DNA of 64,000 bases from Vagococcus allomyrinae (GCF_017829975.1 NZ_JAEEGA010000011.1:62001-126000), one strand, 5' to 3'; positions 1-9,025 are shown, counted from the stretch's first letter. Notes: generated by a model from the letters alone, not told the origin. Numbers and translations: made by a program.

Positions 1-717
1 TTCCTGTTTAAAAAATTCTGCTACAAAGTCATTTTCAGGGTGTTGTTGAATCATCTCTGGTGTATCTATTTGCACAATTTTCCCATTGCGCATCAGGCAG
101 ATACGATCGCCAAGGGCGATGGCTTCTTTCATATCATGGGTGACAAAAACGATGGTACTTTTGATTTCCTGATGAATTTCCTTAATTAGGGATTGCAATT
201 GCTGACGAGCAATCGGGTCCAGAGCACTGAAAGGCTCATCCATTAAAATAACATCTGGTTTAGCTGCAATCGCCCGCAAGATTCCCACACGTTGCTGTTC
301 ACCACCTGATAATTCAGCCGGTTTTCGTTTTAAATAAGTGTCTGGCTCCAAATTAACTAAGGCTAATAACTCCCGAGCCCGTTCTTCTCGTTTTAAACGG
401 GGCCACTTTTTCAACTCAGGAATCAATTCAATGTTTTCCTGAACTGTTAAATTAGGGAACAGGGCAATTTGTTGTAGCACATAGCCAATGGACTGGCGCA
501 ATTCTCTGATGTTGTAATCACTTAGCTTCTTCTGATGAAGGTAAATATGCCCCTCTGAAGGATCTATCAAACGATTAATCATTTTCAGCGTGGTGGTTTT
601 GCCACTGCCACTTGGGCCTACCAACACAAAAAATTCCCCTTCTTCAACTGTCAAACTGATGTTATCAAGAACCGTTTGCTGTTGATAACGCTTCGAGACA
701 TTCTTAAATTCAAGCAA
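1..717 (-). CDS. opuCA: Osmoprotectant (glycine betaine/carnitine/choline) ABC transporter ATP-binding protein, partial
   Basis: ATPase subunit of an OpuC/OpuB-type quaternary-amine importer, acting at the inner face of the membrane. The 239 visible codons hold Walker A (GPSGSGKTT, about residues 37-45), the LSGGEQQRV signature, Walker B (VILMDEP) and the switch His (VFVTHD). The gene runs off the left edge, so the C-terminal CBS region typical of the family is not seen. The start is TTG at 717, preceded by AGGTGG; no ATG lies nearby. It is the first gene of its unit, behind a consensus promoter at 885-914. The family call is secure. The exact substrate, and the choice between OpuC and OpuB, is not decidable here. 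Confidence 0.85.
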   Translation of the reverse strand, partial: MLEFKNVSKRYQQQTVLDNISLTVEEGEFFVLVGPSGSGKTTTLKMINRLIDPSEGHIYLHQKKLSDYNIRELRQSIGYVLQQIALFPNLTVQENIELIPELKKWPRLKREERARELLALVNLEPDTYLKRKPAELSGGEQQRVGILRAIAAKPDVILMDEPFSALDPIARQQLQSLIKEIHQEIKSTIVFVTHDMKEAIALGDRICLMRNGKIVQIDTPEMIQQHPENDFVAEFFKQE

Positions 718-753
718 AGAACCACCTCGTTTTCAAATTTTGTGAAAAGAAGA

Positions 754-781
754 AACCAGAAACTTTCTTGGTTTTCTGGTT
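754..781 (-). other. Hairpin in the leader of the osmoprotectant operon
   Basis: AACCAGAAAC and GTTTTCTGGTT form a stem of about 10 bp with a 7-nt loop, 37 bp in front of the TTG start. On the minus strand it is followed by a T-rich stretch (TTTCTTCTTTTC). It could be an attenuator or a stabilising leader stem; there is no upstream gene for it to terminate. Confidence 0.4.
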
Positions 782-884
782 CTTTTCATTAATGAATGCT
801 TATCATACATTTTTTCAAAAATAAGCATTAGTTGCAAACAATTCGACTTATCTTTTACTCATTGCTCCAAATAAGATATATTTA

Positions 885-914
885 ATTATAGCGAACGTAC
901 GTTCTTTTTGTCAA
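885..914 (-). promoter_or_regulatory. Consensus promoter of the osmoprotectant operon with a palindrome in the spacer
   Basis: On the minus strand TTGACA (909-914) and TATAAT (885-890) are both perfect, with an 18-bp spacer. The spacer carries the perfect 12-bp palindrome GAACGTACGTTC (893-904). Its position between -35 and -10 is that of a repressor operator, and the GTACG-centred form resembles TetR-family sites. The repressor is not in the window. Confidence 0.75.
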
Positions 915-960
915 GGTGAATTTATTAAAATGAAACAAGAAACGATCACTAACACATAAA

Positions 961-994
961 AAGCTCTCTAAAACATTGCTGCTTTAGAGAGCTT
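961..994 (-). terminator. Terminator of the beta-glucoside operon
   Basis: Perfect 12-bp inverted repeat AAGCTCTCTAAA/TTTAGAGAGCTT with a 10-nt loop, followed on the minus strand by a T run. It lies just after the stop of the PTS IIC gene. Confidence 0.85.
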
Positions 995-997
995 CCA

Positions 998-2332
998 TTA
1001 ATCTTTTTCAATTGATTCATTTTCTTTAGCAACTAATTGTCGATCATAAATTTTTAAGAAGGGGTAATACATTAAGGCATTGACGACTGTTAAGCCCACA
1101 ATAATCACAATTGATTTAACATCTAAAGTCGAGAAGAACCCACCAATTAGGGAAGGCATGTTCCATGATAACATCGAAAACGTCCGGTCTAAGAGGCCGA
1201 TTTTCGTCAGCACATAGGCGACAATTGCATTAAAGGTTGGTGCGCAAATAAAAGGAATAAAGAACAGTGGATTCAACATCAATGGGATGCCGAAAATCAA
1301 TGGTTCGGAAATCCCAAAGAATGACGGTAAAATCCCGATTCGTCCTAACACTTTCAACTGTTTTGACTTAGCAAATAGTAAAAAGAACGCTAAGCCTAAA
1401 ACTGCTCCTGAACCACCAATCACGATAAAATAGACATAGAAAGGGGTCGTGAAAATATGAGGCAATGTTTCCCCTGCCACCTGTGCTGTGGCATTAATCG
1501 ATAAGTTGCCATCTCTCAAAGGGCCAACAATTCCTGATAAAGCCGCATCATGTAAGCCAAAGAACCAAAAAATATGTGTAATAACCGTGATAAAAATAAC
1601 CGATGGTAAACTATCTGCGGCATGAAGAGCCGGTGTTAACAACTGGAATAAGAATTTTGGAAATGGAGTGCCAATTTTATGGAAAACAATAAAAATCACC
1701 CCATAGAGTCCAATTAAAACCATCCCCGGAACTAACGAAGCAAACACTTCTGATAAACTAGCAGGGACACTATCTGGCATTTTAATCCTACCAAAATTTT
1801 TCCGTTTCATTAAAGCATAAAGTTCTGATGTTAAAAACGCAATTAGTAACGCTGGGATGATTCCCTTGCCATCGATATACGTAAAATCTAATGTTTTGGC
1901 TGCATAGCCTAATTCTACTGGAACTGTCGCTACTAGCATAAAACCTAAGGTCGCAAACATCATCGGGATAAAGGTTTCCAGTTGATAGTATTTACATAAA
2001 AAGTGAGTCACGCCCATGCAAATATATAAAGACATTGCTCCCAAGGTAAAAGCGTAAAGCCAAGAAAAAATCAGCTCGTTTGACGCCACCCAATCCGCCC
2101 AGCCTAATAAAAATTTATTAGTGGTCGTTTCTGTAATCGGCGGGGATTTTAAGATGGCAACCACCCCTCCAGTTAAGTTGATTGGTAACAAGGTAATAAA
2201 CGCATCGCGAATGGCCGATAAATGCCGCTGAGTCCCCATTTTATTTGCTAATGGCATCATCTTGTTTTCTACAGCTTCCCCAATACTATGAAAAGACATC
2301 CTCATCACGCTCTTTCTCATTAGTTTCTTCAT
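998..2332 (-). CDS. PTS cellobiose/beta-glucoside-type transporter subunit IIC
   Basis: Membrane permease component of a lactose/cellobiose-family (CelB-like) phosphotransferase system. It takes up a beta-glucoside and passes it to EIIB for phosphorylation. About 444 residues, strongly hydrophobic throughout, with the family's N-terminal region (NKMGTQRHLSAIRDAF) and the conserved FGISEPLIFGIPLMLNP segment near residue 340. Its 5' end overlaps the GH1 gene by up to 47 bp. The start is uncertain: ATG at 2332, or an internal ATG such as that beginning MSFHSIGE; several lie within 40 bp and no strong RBS decides. No EIIA or EIIB is encoded next to it, so these must come from elsewhere. Confidence 0.85.
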   Translation of the reverse strand: MKKLMRKSVMRMSFHSIGEAVENKMMPLANKMGTQRHLSAIRDAFITLLPINLTGGVVAILKSPPITETTTNKFLLGWADWVASNELIFSWLYAFTLGAMSLYICMGVTHFLCKYYQLETFIPMMFATLGFMLVATVPVELGYAAKTLDFTYIDGKGIIPALLIAFLTSELYALMKRKNFGRIKMPDSVPASLSEVFASLVPGMVLIGLYGVIFIVFHKIGTPFPKFLFQLLTPALHAADSLPSVIFITVITHIFWFFGLHDAALSGIVGPLRDGNLSINATAQVAGETLPHIFTTPFYVYFIVIGGSGAVLGLAFFLLFAKSKQLKVLGRIGILPSFFGISEPLIFGIPLMLNPLFFIPFICAPTFNAIVAYVLTKIGLLDRTFSMLSWNMPSLIGGFFSTLDVKSIVIIVGLTVVNALMYYPFLKIYDRQLVAKENESIEKD

Positions 2333-3770
2333 TTATGATAGTTAACATACTGAAATAATCTTGACGATATTGGCGGGTTGCTTCAATCGTCTCACCATTC
2401 GACTGACAGACAGCTTTGTACCAATAATAAGAGGCTTTAGGTTTACGTTGTCGGTCTTGATCAAAATCTAAAGCAACTAACCCATAACGCTTTTCACTAC
2501 CATTTTTCCAAGAATACAAATCCATCGTTGACCAAACGTAATAGCCGCGAACATCAGCCCCATCTGCCATACTTCGTTTAATGGCATCAATGTGATCATT
2601 TAAAAAATCAATACGGAACTGATCGTTAATCACCTCGCCTGAAACATCTTCATAGGCTCCAACCCCATTTTCCGTGATATAAATCGGCACGCCATATTTT
2701 TTATGAGCCATTAAGATTCCTTCATAAAGTCCTTGAGGGTAAATCTCAGTATCCCAAGGAGTAAATTCTGAATTTGCGTGATCCCAAACTTGTTCAAACC
2801 ATTCACGGACAACGACTTTGCTACTCCCTTGCCCTGAAGCTCCGCTATTATTAATTGCCAAAATAGTTTCACCAGTTTCATAAGGAGCGATCAACACTCT
2901 TGCGTAATAATTAAGTCCGACAAAATCGACCGTATTTTGCTTAATCGTCTTTAATTCTTCCGGTAAAATGAAACTTAAATCAAAGCCTTGGCCTGCCAGT
3001 TTTGCTAGCATATCTTGAGGAATTTCTCCTAATATTGCCGTATCTAAAATCCAGTTGTTGTAGTAATTATCAGCATCACGCATAGCTTGACGGGTTTCAG
3101 GGCGATCATCGACACCGTAAATCGGGCCATAACTATGGACAATGCCGATTTCACCTGGCATTGCTAATGCCTTAAATCGCTTGACTGCTTCAGCATTTGC
3201 CAACATCATATTGTAAGAGGCACTAATCGTTTGTTGAGGATTGTGCACTCCTGGTGGGTAGTTCCCAATAAAATATCCGCTAAACACATAGTAACGAGGT
3301 TCGTTAAAGGTCGTCCAGTATTTAACTTTTTGACCATATTCTTTAAAAACTAAGTCGCACAATGTAACATAGGCCTCAATTGTTTCCTTTGATAGCCAAC
3401 CTCCTCGCTGTTCAAGATAATCGGGCAAATCCCAATGAAAAATCGTAATAAAGGGCTCAATGCCATTAGCTAAACACTCGTCAATCAAGCGGTGATAAAA
3501 ATCCACGCCTTTAGGATTAATCGTTCCGGCTAAATCTGTTATTAAACGCGGCCATGATAGTGAAAATCGGTAAGTATTGTGGCCCCCTTCTTTCATCAAT
3601 TGAATGTCTTCTTTAAATCGATGGTAATGGTCAGATGCAATGTCACCGTTTTCTAAATGATTGTCATGTAAATAGGTATCCCACAGCGACGGCACACGCC
3701 CATCTTCATTCCATGCGCCTTCACACTGATAAGACGCTGTCGCACTTCCCCATAAAAAATTAGTTGTCAT
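2286..3770 (-). CDS. Glycoside hydrolase family 1, 6-phospho-beta-glucosidase type
   Basis: Cytoplasmic retaining beta-glycosidase, probably cleaving the phosphorylated beta-glucoside brought in by the neighbouring PTS IIC. 494 residues. Visible GH1 marks are the N-terminal FLWGSATASYQCEGAWNEDG, the acid/base motif TFNEP (about residue 155) and the nucleophile motif ITENG (about residue 365). The association with a PTS permease favours a 6-phospho-substrate over a free glucoside. A strong RBS (GAGGAGGAAGAGAAG) precedes the ATG at 3770. The stop overlaps the IIC gene, so the two are translationally coupled. A symmetric operator-like palindrome lies 60 bp upstream. Confidence 0.88.
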   Translation of the reverse strand: MTTNFLWGSATASYQCEGAWNEDGRVPSLWDTYLHDNHLENGDIASDHYHRFKEDIQLMKEGGHNTYRFSLSWPRLITDLAGTINPKGVDFYHRLIDECLANGIEPFITIFHWDLPDYLEQRGGWLSKETIEAYVTLCDLVFKEYGQKVKYWTTFNEPRYYVFSGYFIGNYPPGVHNPQQTISASYNMMLANAEAVKRFKALAMPGEIGIVHSYGPIYGVDDRPETRQAMRDADNYYNNWILDTAILGEIPQDMLAKLAGQGFDLSFILPEELKTIKQNTVDFVGLNYYARVLIAPYETGETILAINNSGASGQGSSKVVVREWFEQVWDHANSEFTPWDTEIYPQGLYEGILMAHKKYGVPIYITENGVGAYEDVSGEVINDQFRIDFLNDHIDAIKRSMADGADVRGYYVWSTMDLYSWKNGSEKRYGLVALDFDQDRQRKPKASYYWYKAVCQSNGETIEATRQYRQDYFSMLTIINEETNEKERDEDVFS

Positions 3771-3830
3771 CTTCTCTTCCTCCTCTTACTGCTATCTTAA
3801 GCTGACTGACTCCCAAAGAAAACTATTCTT

Positions 3831-3849
3831 TTGCCACAGCATGTGGCAA
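3831..3849 (-). promoter_or_regulatory. MtlR/LicR-type operator-like palindrome
   Basis: TTGCCACA-GCA-TGTGGCAA is a perfect inverted repeat with a 3-nt centre, placed between the regulator terminator and the GH1 gene. It closely resembles the TTGnCACA-N4-TGTGnCAA sites described for MtlR-family PRD activators, and the adjacent regulator belongs to that family. Inferred to be the activation site for the GH1-IIC unit. Confidence 0.6.
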
Positions 3850-3855
3850 GAAAAT

Positions 3856-3892
3856 AATCCAAGCAATAAGTTAAGGCCTTATTGCTTGGATT
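3856..3892 (-). terminator. Terminator after the PRD regulator
   Basis: 15-bp stem (AATCCAAGCAATAAG and its complement) with a short loop and TTATTTTC after it on the minus strand. It overlaps the last base of the regulator stop codon and separates it from the GH1-IIC unit. Confidence 0.85.
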
Positions 3893-5793
3893 TAGTCTAA
3901 CAGTTTGATTAAGCCTTCCTTTAAGCCAGAGGCATCACCGGAAAAAGTCTCTCTCACTTTTAAACGGCTATCCAACAAAGAAAAGACCGTTAGGAAAAGC
4001 AACTGCAACAGACGATTCGCATCATCATCAGCCCCCATCATCGGTAACAAGAGCCACTTAATTTCTTTTTTTTGATGGTAAATAGGTTGTTTGAAGGTCG
4101 CTACTAATAAGCGGGCTTCACCACTTCTTTTCTCTAGTCGAGGAATGGCAATACCATTATCCAAAACGGTTGAAAAAAGCTGATCTCGCTCAAGCAACTC
4201 ACGCACAAAAGTGATTTTGTCTGAGACCCCATGATGCTGAGCTAATGTTTCAAGGGCTGCTTGATAGCTATCAACTTCTAAGCCATCGAAAATGTTTTGG
4301 TCAATAATAAAACGCTCAACACTTTGAACAATCGTCAACTTACGCTTCTCATCAAAATACTGCTCAATGCGCTTTTGGTCACTGAATGTAAAGTAATTTG
4401 TAATCCTGAAGGTTTTTATCTCAAAAGGCACAATCAGATAATCCGTCGTCAATAATAATTTCGCTTGATAATCCGCCATTTCCTTCAGATTGATCGCATT
4501 AAAATAACGAACATCCCTGACTTGATTTTGATACATGTTTCTAACTTTCGCCTCGATTAATTGGCTATTGGCATAGCCACTGCTACAAAAAATAGCCACG
4601 TTCATCTTTGGCAGCACTCGCCAGTAATCAATTCGTTCCAAAGCGGCTACTAATAAAAAGGTGATGGCAATGATGCCCTGAGAAGGAATTCGCTCTTGGG
4701 TTTCCTTTTGGTAGTGGCCCGCAATAAAACAGGCTAGATCAATTACAAAAGGATATTTTAACTGCAAAGCATCATAGGACTGATAACTTCGTTGATACTT
4801 CAGCCCTTGGCGAATATGGGTATCTTCTATTTCATAACGCAACGCAAGGAAAAAGTCTGAATCGTTTTGAAAATCAATGGCAAACTGTTCATTGATTAGG
4901 CGAATGACTTTTTTAGTAAATTGATGATAGGGATTTTTCCGATAGACTGAACTTTCCATCAGCGGTCGATTCAGATAAAACCGCGAGCGGTAAGCAATGA
5001 TTAATTGACTAATTGACACCAGCTCATCAAAGGAATAAGTTATCGCGAAAGCCTCGCCTAACTCGCGACCAAAGGCAATACTTTGCTCCAATTCAGCTAA
5101 ATACAGACTAATCTTAAATTCTGGTTGGCTATCGATAGCCTTGTTCTCTTGCATGCGAGTGATTTGAATCATCAGCGATAACAGAAATGACATATAATGA
5201 TAATCAGTAAAATAAATCTGATGAGCTTCAATCACTTTATGTAAACAATCATCGGCTCGTTTTAGTTCACCTGTTGCAAAATGTTGTTGATAGCTATCTC
5301 TCACATTACGATAGTCATTGCTATAAAGTAAAAACTTAACTAGCACTTCACGAATAGCTTCTTCATTAGCAATTAGACTCAATTGATTGGCTTGCCGTTC
5401 AATTGTCGCTGAGACTTGTTCCAATTCAAAAAAATCACGTAGATTTTGTAACTCTTTATCTAGGGTTCCTTCACTAATAAACAGCTCATCTAAAATCTCG
5501 TAATAATTAACGAAGGCTGACTGACTGAGTTTCATTAAAATGTCAGATTGGCGTTTTAGCCGCTCTGAAATAAGCGGTTCATTAACAAATTGTTTAGCTT
5601 TAGAGCGAGTCTCTTGTGCTAGACGATAACCAAATTTTGGGGACGAATTAACGATAATTCCATATGACTCAAGATTACCAACTAAATTGCGAACTGTCCG
5701 TGAACTAATATCTAAGCCCTCAGCCAATTTATGGCCACTAATTCCTTGAGGATGATTAATCAATATCTCCACTAATTTGACCAACGTATCCAT
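3892..5793 (-). CDS. PRD-domain transcriptional regulator with EIIB- and EIIA-like domains (MtlR/LicR type), histidines apparently lost
   Basis: 633-residue regulator with the usual order: two N-terminal HTH segments (1-~90), two PRD domains (~180-385), an EIIB-like domain with an intact Cys (AIFCSSGYANSQL, ~400) and a C-terminal EIIA-fructose-like domain (~490-633). In this family, EI/HPr and EII phosphorylate PRD and EIIA histidines to set activity. Here the EIIA motif, normally GxAxPH, reads GIAIPR. By eye the expected PRD histidines also align with Gln, Tyr or Leu (SLMIQITRM, SISQLIIA, LALRYEIE, ITFLLVAALER). It lies directly upstream of GH1-IIC and is probably their activator. How it senses sugar without these residues is open; the Cys may matter. 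Confidence 0.85.
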   Translation of the reverse strand: MDTLVKLVEILINHPQGISGHKLAEGLDISSRTVRNLVGNLESYGIIVNSSPKFGYRLAQETRSKAKQFVNEPLISERLKRQSDILMKLSQSAFVNYYEILDELFISEGTLDKELQNLRDFFELEQVSATIERQANQLSLIANEEAIREVLVKFLLYSNDYRNVRDSYQQHFATGELKRADDCLHKVIEAHQIYFTDYHYMSFLLSLMIQITRMQENKAIDSQPEFKISLYLAELEQSIAFGRELGEAFAITYSFDELVSISQLIIAYRSRFYLNRPLMESSVYRKNPYHQFTKKVIRLINEQFAIDFQNDSDFFLALRYEIEDTHIRQGLKYQRSYQSYDALQLKYPFVIDLACFIAGHYQKETQERIPSQGIIAITFLLVAALERIDYWRVLPKMNVAIFCSSGYANSQLIEAKVRNMYQNQVRDVRYFNAINLKEMADYQAKLLLTTDYLIVPFEIKTFRITNYFTFSDQKRIEQYFDEKRKLTIVQSVERFIIDQNIFDGLEVDSYQAALETLAQHHGVSDKITFVRELLERDQLFSTVLDNGIAIPRLEKRSGEARLLVATFKQPIYHQKKEIKWLLLPMMGADDDANRLLQLLFLTVFSLLDSRLKVRETFSGDASGLKEGLIKLLD

Positions 5794-5885
5794 GCCTCTT
5801 CCCCCTTGAGTATTTCATTGACGTTAGCATATCCAAAAAAAACTTAGAATGCAAGTACCTCCTTTCATCCATTATCTGAAACAAA

Positions 5886-5930
5886 AAGCATTTAACACAG
5901 ACTTTTCACTGAAAGTTGTGACAAATGCTT
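5886..5930 (-). terminator. Terminator after the GntR regulator
   Basis: Long imperfect stem, AAGCATTT...AAATGCTT with inner pairing, followed on the minus strand by TTTTTG. It lies 24 bp after the gntR stop. Confidence 0.65.
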
Positions 5931-5953
5931 CCTTTGATTAAATTAAACGATTC

Positions 5954-6601
5954 TTACCAGATATCGTATTTTGCCCGTTCACCACACCAATGAACGTCTT
6001 CTATGAATTGCCGTAGCTTCATTGCTTCTTTCTTTTTTAACAATGCTAAAATTTCTTGATGTTCCTCATTGGTTTCATGTAAGGTTGCTTGAATTGCCGC
6101 ACCAGGAATATTTTTATACGTCGTCCCTAAAAATGATTGTTTATACTTCTCCAACGCTGTAATCAAAGACTGATTGCCACATTTTGCCGTATAGACTTGA
6201 TGAAATTGCAGTTGCAATTCATTGTATTTTGTATACAATTTGTTGTTTATAGATGATTTCATGGCATCAATTAAAAATTGCATCGTTGAAAAATCTTCTT
6301 CTGTTAGTTGAGGTAAAGACAATTCTGCCGCCTTTCCATCTAAGACACCAATCAATTGATAGATTTCCATGACTTCTTCTTGAGACAACTTTTTAATTCG
6401 GAAACCTTTGCGAGGGGTGTGTTCAAGAACACCATCAGCTGCTAATTGAAACAAGGCTTCCCTGACTGGCGTTCGACTAATAGTCAGTTTATCCGTGATA
6501 TACTGTTCCGTTAAGCGTCCATTATATTCAAGATTGCCCTGACTAATTTCACTGGAGATAAAATTATAAATATGTTGTTTTTGTGATATAAACTCTTCCA
6601 T
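5954..6601 (-). CDS. GntR-family regulator (FCD/FadR type)
   Basis: 215-residue regulator: winged HTH with SRTPVREALFQLAADGVLEHTPRKGFRI at about 40-70, then an alpha-helical FCD effector domain. The start is ATG at 6601 (MEEFISQKQ) with AAGGAG eight bases ahead; a longer frame reaching back into the divergent promoter is not credible. It is transcribed divergently from the ddaH unit, with 137 bp between starts. A near-perfect palindrome lies over the ddaH -10, so it is most likely the local regulator of the guanidino-compound catabolic genes. A second TTGTATACAA lies inside its own coding sequence near 6229-6238. Confidence 0.85.
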   Translation of the reverse strand: MEEFISQKQHIYNFISSEISQGNLEYNGRLTEQYITDKLTISRTPVREALFQLAADGVLEHTPRKGFRIKKLSQEEVMEIYQLIGVLDGKAAELSLPQLTEEDFSTMQFLIDAMKSSINNKLYTKYNELQLQFHQVYTAKCGNQSLITALEKYKQSFLGTTYKNIPGAAIQATLHETNEEHQEILALLKKKEAMKLRQFIEDVHWCGERAKYDIW

Positions 6602-6678
6602 TACTTTGCTCCTTCTTATATTATCTACATCTAGTATAACACTTAACCGAAAGAAAAAACATCGCTTACAAAAACATA

Positions 6679-6717
6679 TTGACAATCGGCTGACTAAAAT
6701 TGTATACTATATACAAT
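6679..6717 (+). promoter_or_regulatory. Promoter of the ddaH unit with a GntR-type operator
   Basis: TTGACA (6679-6684), 18-bp spacer, TATACT (6703-6708). A palindrome, ATTGTATACTATATACAAT (6699-6717), covers the -10. GTATAC-type palindromes are common operators of FCD GntR regulators, and such a gene is divergent from this promoter. Confidence 0.7.
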
Positions 6718-6738
6718 AATAAGAAAGAAGGTAAAAAT

Positions 6739-7506
6739 ATGTTTAAAAATGTCATTGTCAGAGTTCCTTCTCCAAGTATTTCTGAAGGGCTTACTAGTGC
6801 GGATTTAGGGCAACCGGTTTATGAAAAAGCCTTAGTTCAACACGAAAACTATGTAAGCGCTCTAACGAAAGCAGGCGTTAATGTTACCGTGTTGGAACCT
6901 AAAAACGAATTTCCCGATGCTTGTTTTGTGGAAGATGTTGCCCTTTGTACGAGTAAGTGTGCCATCATTACCCGTCCTGGTGCAGAGACTCGTCGAGCAG
7001 AAGCAGAATTAAGTGACATGCATGATGCCTTGAATAAATTCTATGACCATGTGGAACAAATTGAAGCCCCAGGAACTGTCGAAGCAGGTGACATTATGAT
7101 GGTTGGCGATCACTTTTACATCGGTGAATCCGCCCGAACCAACCGCGTCGGCGCTGAACAAATGATTGCTATTTTAGAAAAGCATGGCTTAACAGGTTCG
7201 ATTGTGACACTAAAAGAAGTGCTACACTTAAAAACGGGTTTGGCTTATTTAGAAAACAATAACTTGTTAGTCGCTGGAGAATTTATTGACGATCCTGAAT
7301 TTGCTAAATTTAACCGGATTGAAGTGCCTGAAGATGAAGCATACGGCGCTAACTGCATTTGGGTCAATGATCATGTCTTAGTGCCTGAAGGCTATCCCAC
7401 GATTCAGAAGAAAATTGAAGAGCTGGGTTACGATGTTATTTTAGTCGATACGTCAGAATTCAGAAAAATTGACGGCGGCCTAAGTTGCTTGTCTCTTAGA
7501 TTTTAA
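6739..7506 (+). CDS. ddaH: Dimethylarginine dimethylaminohydrolase (DDAH) family guanidino hydrolase
   Basis: Hydrolyses a methylated arginine (or a related guanidino substrate) to citrulline plus an amine. 255 residues, the usual bacterial DDAH length (about 254). Pentein-fold marks seen: FPDACFVEDVAL (substrate-binding acidic residues, ~52-63), ESARTNRVGAEQM, the catalytic His in EVLHLKTG (~160) and the C-terminal nucleophile Cys in DGGLSCLSLRF. The start is ATG at 6739 with AAGAAGG; an upstream ATG at 6700 lies in the -10 region. Antiporter, OTC and carbamate kinase genes follow, a fermentative citrulline-to-ATP route. No ArcA is present, so this enzyme feeds the pathway. Whether the true substrate is methylarginine or arginine cannot be told from sequence. 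Confidence 0.85.
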   Translation: MFKNVIVRVPSPSISEGLTSADLGQPVYEKALVQHENYVSALTKAGVNVTVLEPKNEFPDACFVEDVALCTSKCAIITRPGAETRRAEAELSDMHDALNKFYDHVEQIEAPGTVEAGDIMMVGDHFYIGESARTNRVGAEQMIAILEKHGLTGSIVTLKEVLHLKTGLAYLENNNLLVAGEFIDDPEFAKFNRIEVPEDEAYGANCIWVNDHVLVPEGYPTIQKKIEELGYDVILVDTSEFRKIDGGLSCLSLRF

Positions 7507-7516
7507 TCCCACTCCT

Positions 7517-7544
7517 AAGCACCTCTCTTGAGAGTGGTGCTTCT
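7517..7544 (+). terminator. Intercistronic hairpin after ddaH
   Basis: AAGCACC...GGTGCTT with inner CTCT/AGAG pairing, followed by CTCTTTT. Probably a partial terminator or mRNA-stability element between ddaH and the permease. Confidence 0.5.
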
Positions 7545-7593
7545 CTTTTGATGCGAAGAACCCTTGACGAGAATCGTTTGGAGGATTAAATAA

Positions 7594-9000
7594 ATGGAAT
7601 CTACAGAAAAAAAGTTAAACCTTGTATCATTAATCGGCATCATTATTAGTGCCATTATCGGGGCCGGTATTTTCAACTTAATGTCGGATATGGCTCAAAC
7701 GGCTTCCGCCGGGGCCACGATTATTGGCTGGCTAGTTGCCGGTGTTGGCATGGGCTCCTTAGCCTTTTGCATGCAAAACTTAAACAGCAAACGCCCCGAT
7801 TTAGACGCTGGCATCTTTAGTTATGCTAAGACGGGCTTTGGCGATTATATGGGATTTAATTCCATCTGGGGCTATTGGATTTCCGTCATTTTAGGTAATG
7901 TCGCCTTTGGTACCTTGTTATTCAGTGCGATTGGGTATTTTTTTCCAATCTTTGCTGGTGGTCAAAATATGCCTTCAATCATCGGGGCGTCCCTCCTTTT
8001 ATGGGTGATGCATTTGATGATTTGCCGCGGATTAGACAAAGCCTCTTTTATTAATAATTTGGTGATGATGGCTAAATTAGTTCCCTTAGTTATCTTTTTA
8101 GTCTGTGTCATCGGCGGCTTTAAGACAGGGATTTTCACCGATGATTTTTGGGGAACCTTAAGTGGCAATTTTAGTTTTGGCGAGGTGATGTCCCAAGTTA
8201 AAGGAACGATGCTAATCACCGTGTGGGTGTTTATCGGGATTGAAGGGGCGGTGGTTTTTTCAGGACGTGCTAAAAAGCGAAGCGATGTGGGCAAAGCCAC
8301 CCTATTGGGATTTGCTGCCGTGACCTTAATTTACATGTCTGTCACGGTGTTATCCTTTGGGATTATGAGTCAAGCTGAATTAAAGGGCTTGGATCGCCCA
8401 GCTATGGCCTTTGTTCTTGAGCGGGTAATCGGCAAGCCAGGAGCCATCATCGTTAACCTCGGGGTGATTATTTCCATTTTTGGCGCTTGGATTGCCAATA
8501 CCCTTTTGGCAGAGGAAGTGGCCTTCCAAGCCGCTAAGGATCAGCTTTTTCCGAAGTTTTTCCTAAAAGAAAATCAAAATGGCATGCCGATTAATTCGCT
8601 GTTTATCACCAATTTTATCGTACAACTCTTTCTACTATCGTTTCTAATAACCGATCAGGCATACACCTTAATGGCGTCACTGGCTTCCTCGACAGTTTTA
8701 TTGCCTTATGCCTTTGTTGCACTCTATCAAGTCAAGTACACCATACAAGGGGAACGTCAACCTGATTTCGCGCGAAATATCGTGATTGGGATTGTGTCAA
8801 CGCTCTATATTCTTTGGCTGGCTTATGCTTCGGGGGTATGGTATCTCTTGCTAACGGTCATGCTATTTTTCCCAGGGACACTGCTCTTCGCCTACGTTCA
8901 GCGTTCCTATCAGACAACCATTTTTCTTAATTACGAAAAGGTCATCGCAGGCTTATTAGGTGTCGCCTTTGTGATCTGTTTTATCCAACTGGTTCGTTAA
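7594..9000 (+). CDS. APC-family amino acid antiporter, arginine/ornithine (ArcD) type
   Basis: Twelve or so membrane segments in 468 residues. The APC signature [15 protein letters not shown] is in TM1, and the [26 protein letters not shown] loop is typical of basic amino acid/polyamine antiporters. Expected to bring in the guanidino amino acid in exchange for ornithine made by the next enzyme. RBS GGAGGA at the start. It is the second gene of the ddaH-antiporter-arcB-arcC unit. The exchange partner is inferred from context. Confidence 0.82.
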   Translation: MESTEKKLNLVSLIGIIISAIIGAGIFNLMSDMAQTASAGATIIGWLVAGVGMGSLAFCMQNLNSKRPDLDAGIFSYAKTGFGDYMGFNSIWGYWISVILGNVAFGTLLFSAIGYFFPIFAGGQNMPSIIGASLLLWVMHLMICRGLDKASFINNLVMMAKLVPLVIFLVCVIGGFKTGIFTDDFWGTLSGNFSFGEVMSQVKGTMLITVWVFIGIEGAVVFSGRAKKRSDVGKATLLGFAAVTLIYMSVTVLSFGIMSQAELKGLDRPAMAFVLERVIGKPGAIIVNLGVIISIFGAWIANTLLAEEVAFQAAKDQLFPKFFLKENQNGMPINSLFITNFIVQLFLLSFLITDQAYTLMASLASSTVLLPYAFVALYQVKYTIQGERQPDFARNIVIGIVSTLYILWLAYASGVWYLLLTVMLFFPGTLLFAYVQRSYQTTIFLNYEKVIAGLLGVAFVICFIQLVR

Positions 9001-9025
9001 TCATTTAATCAAGAAAGGACATCAC

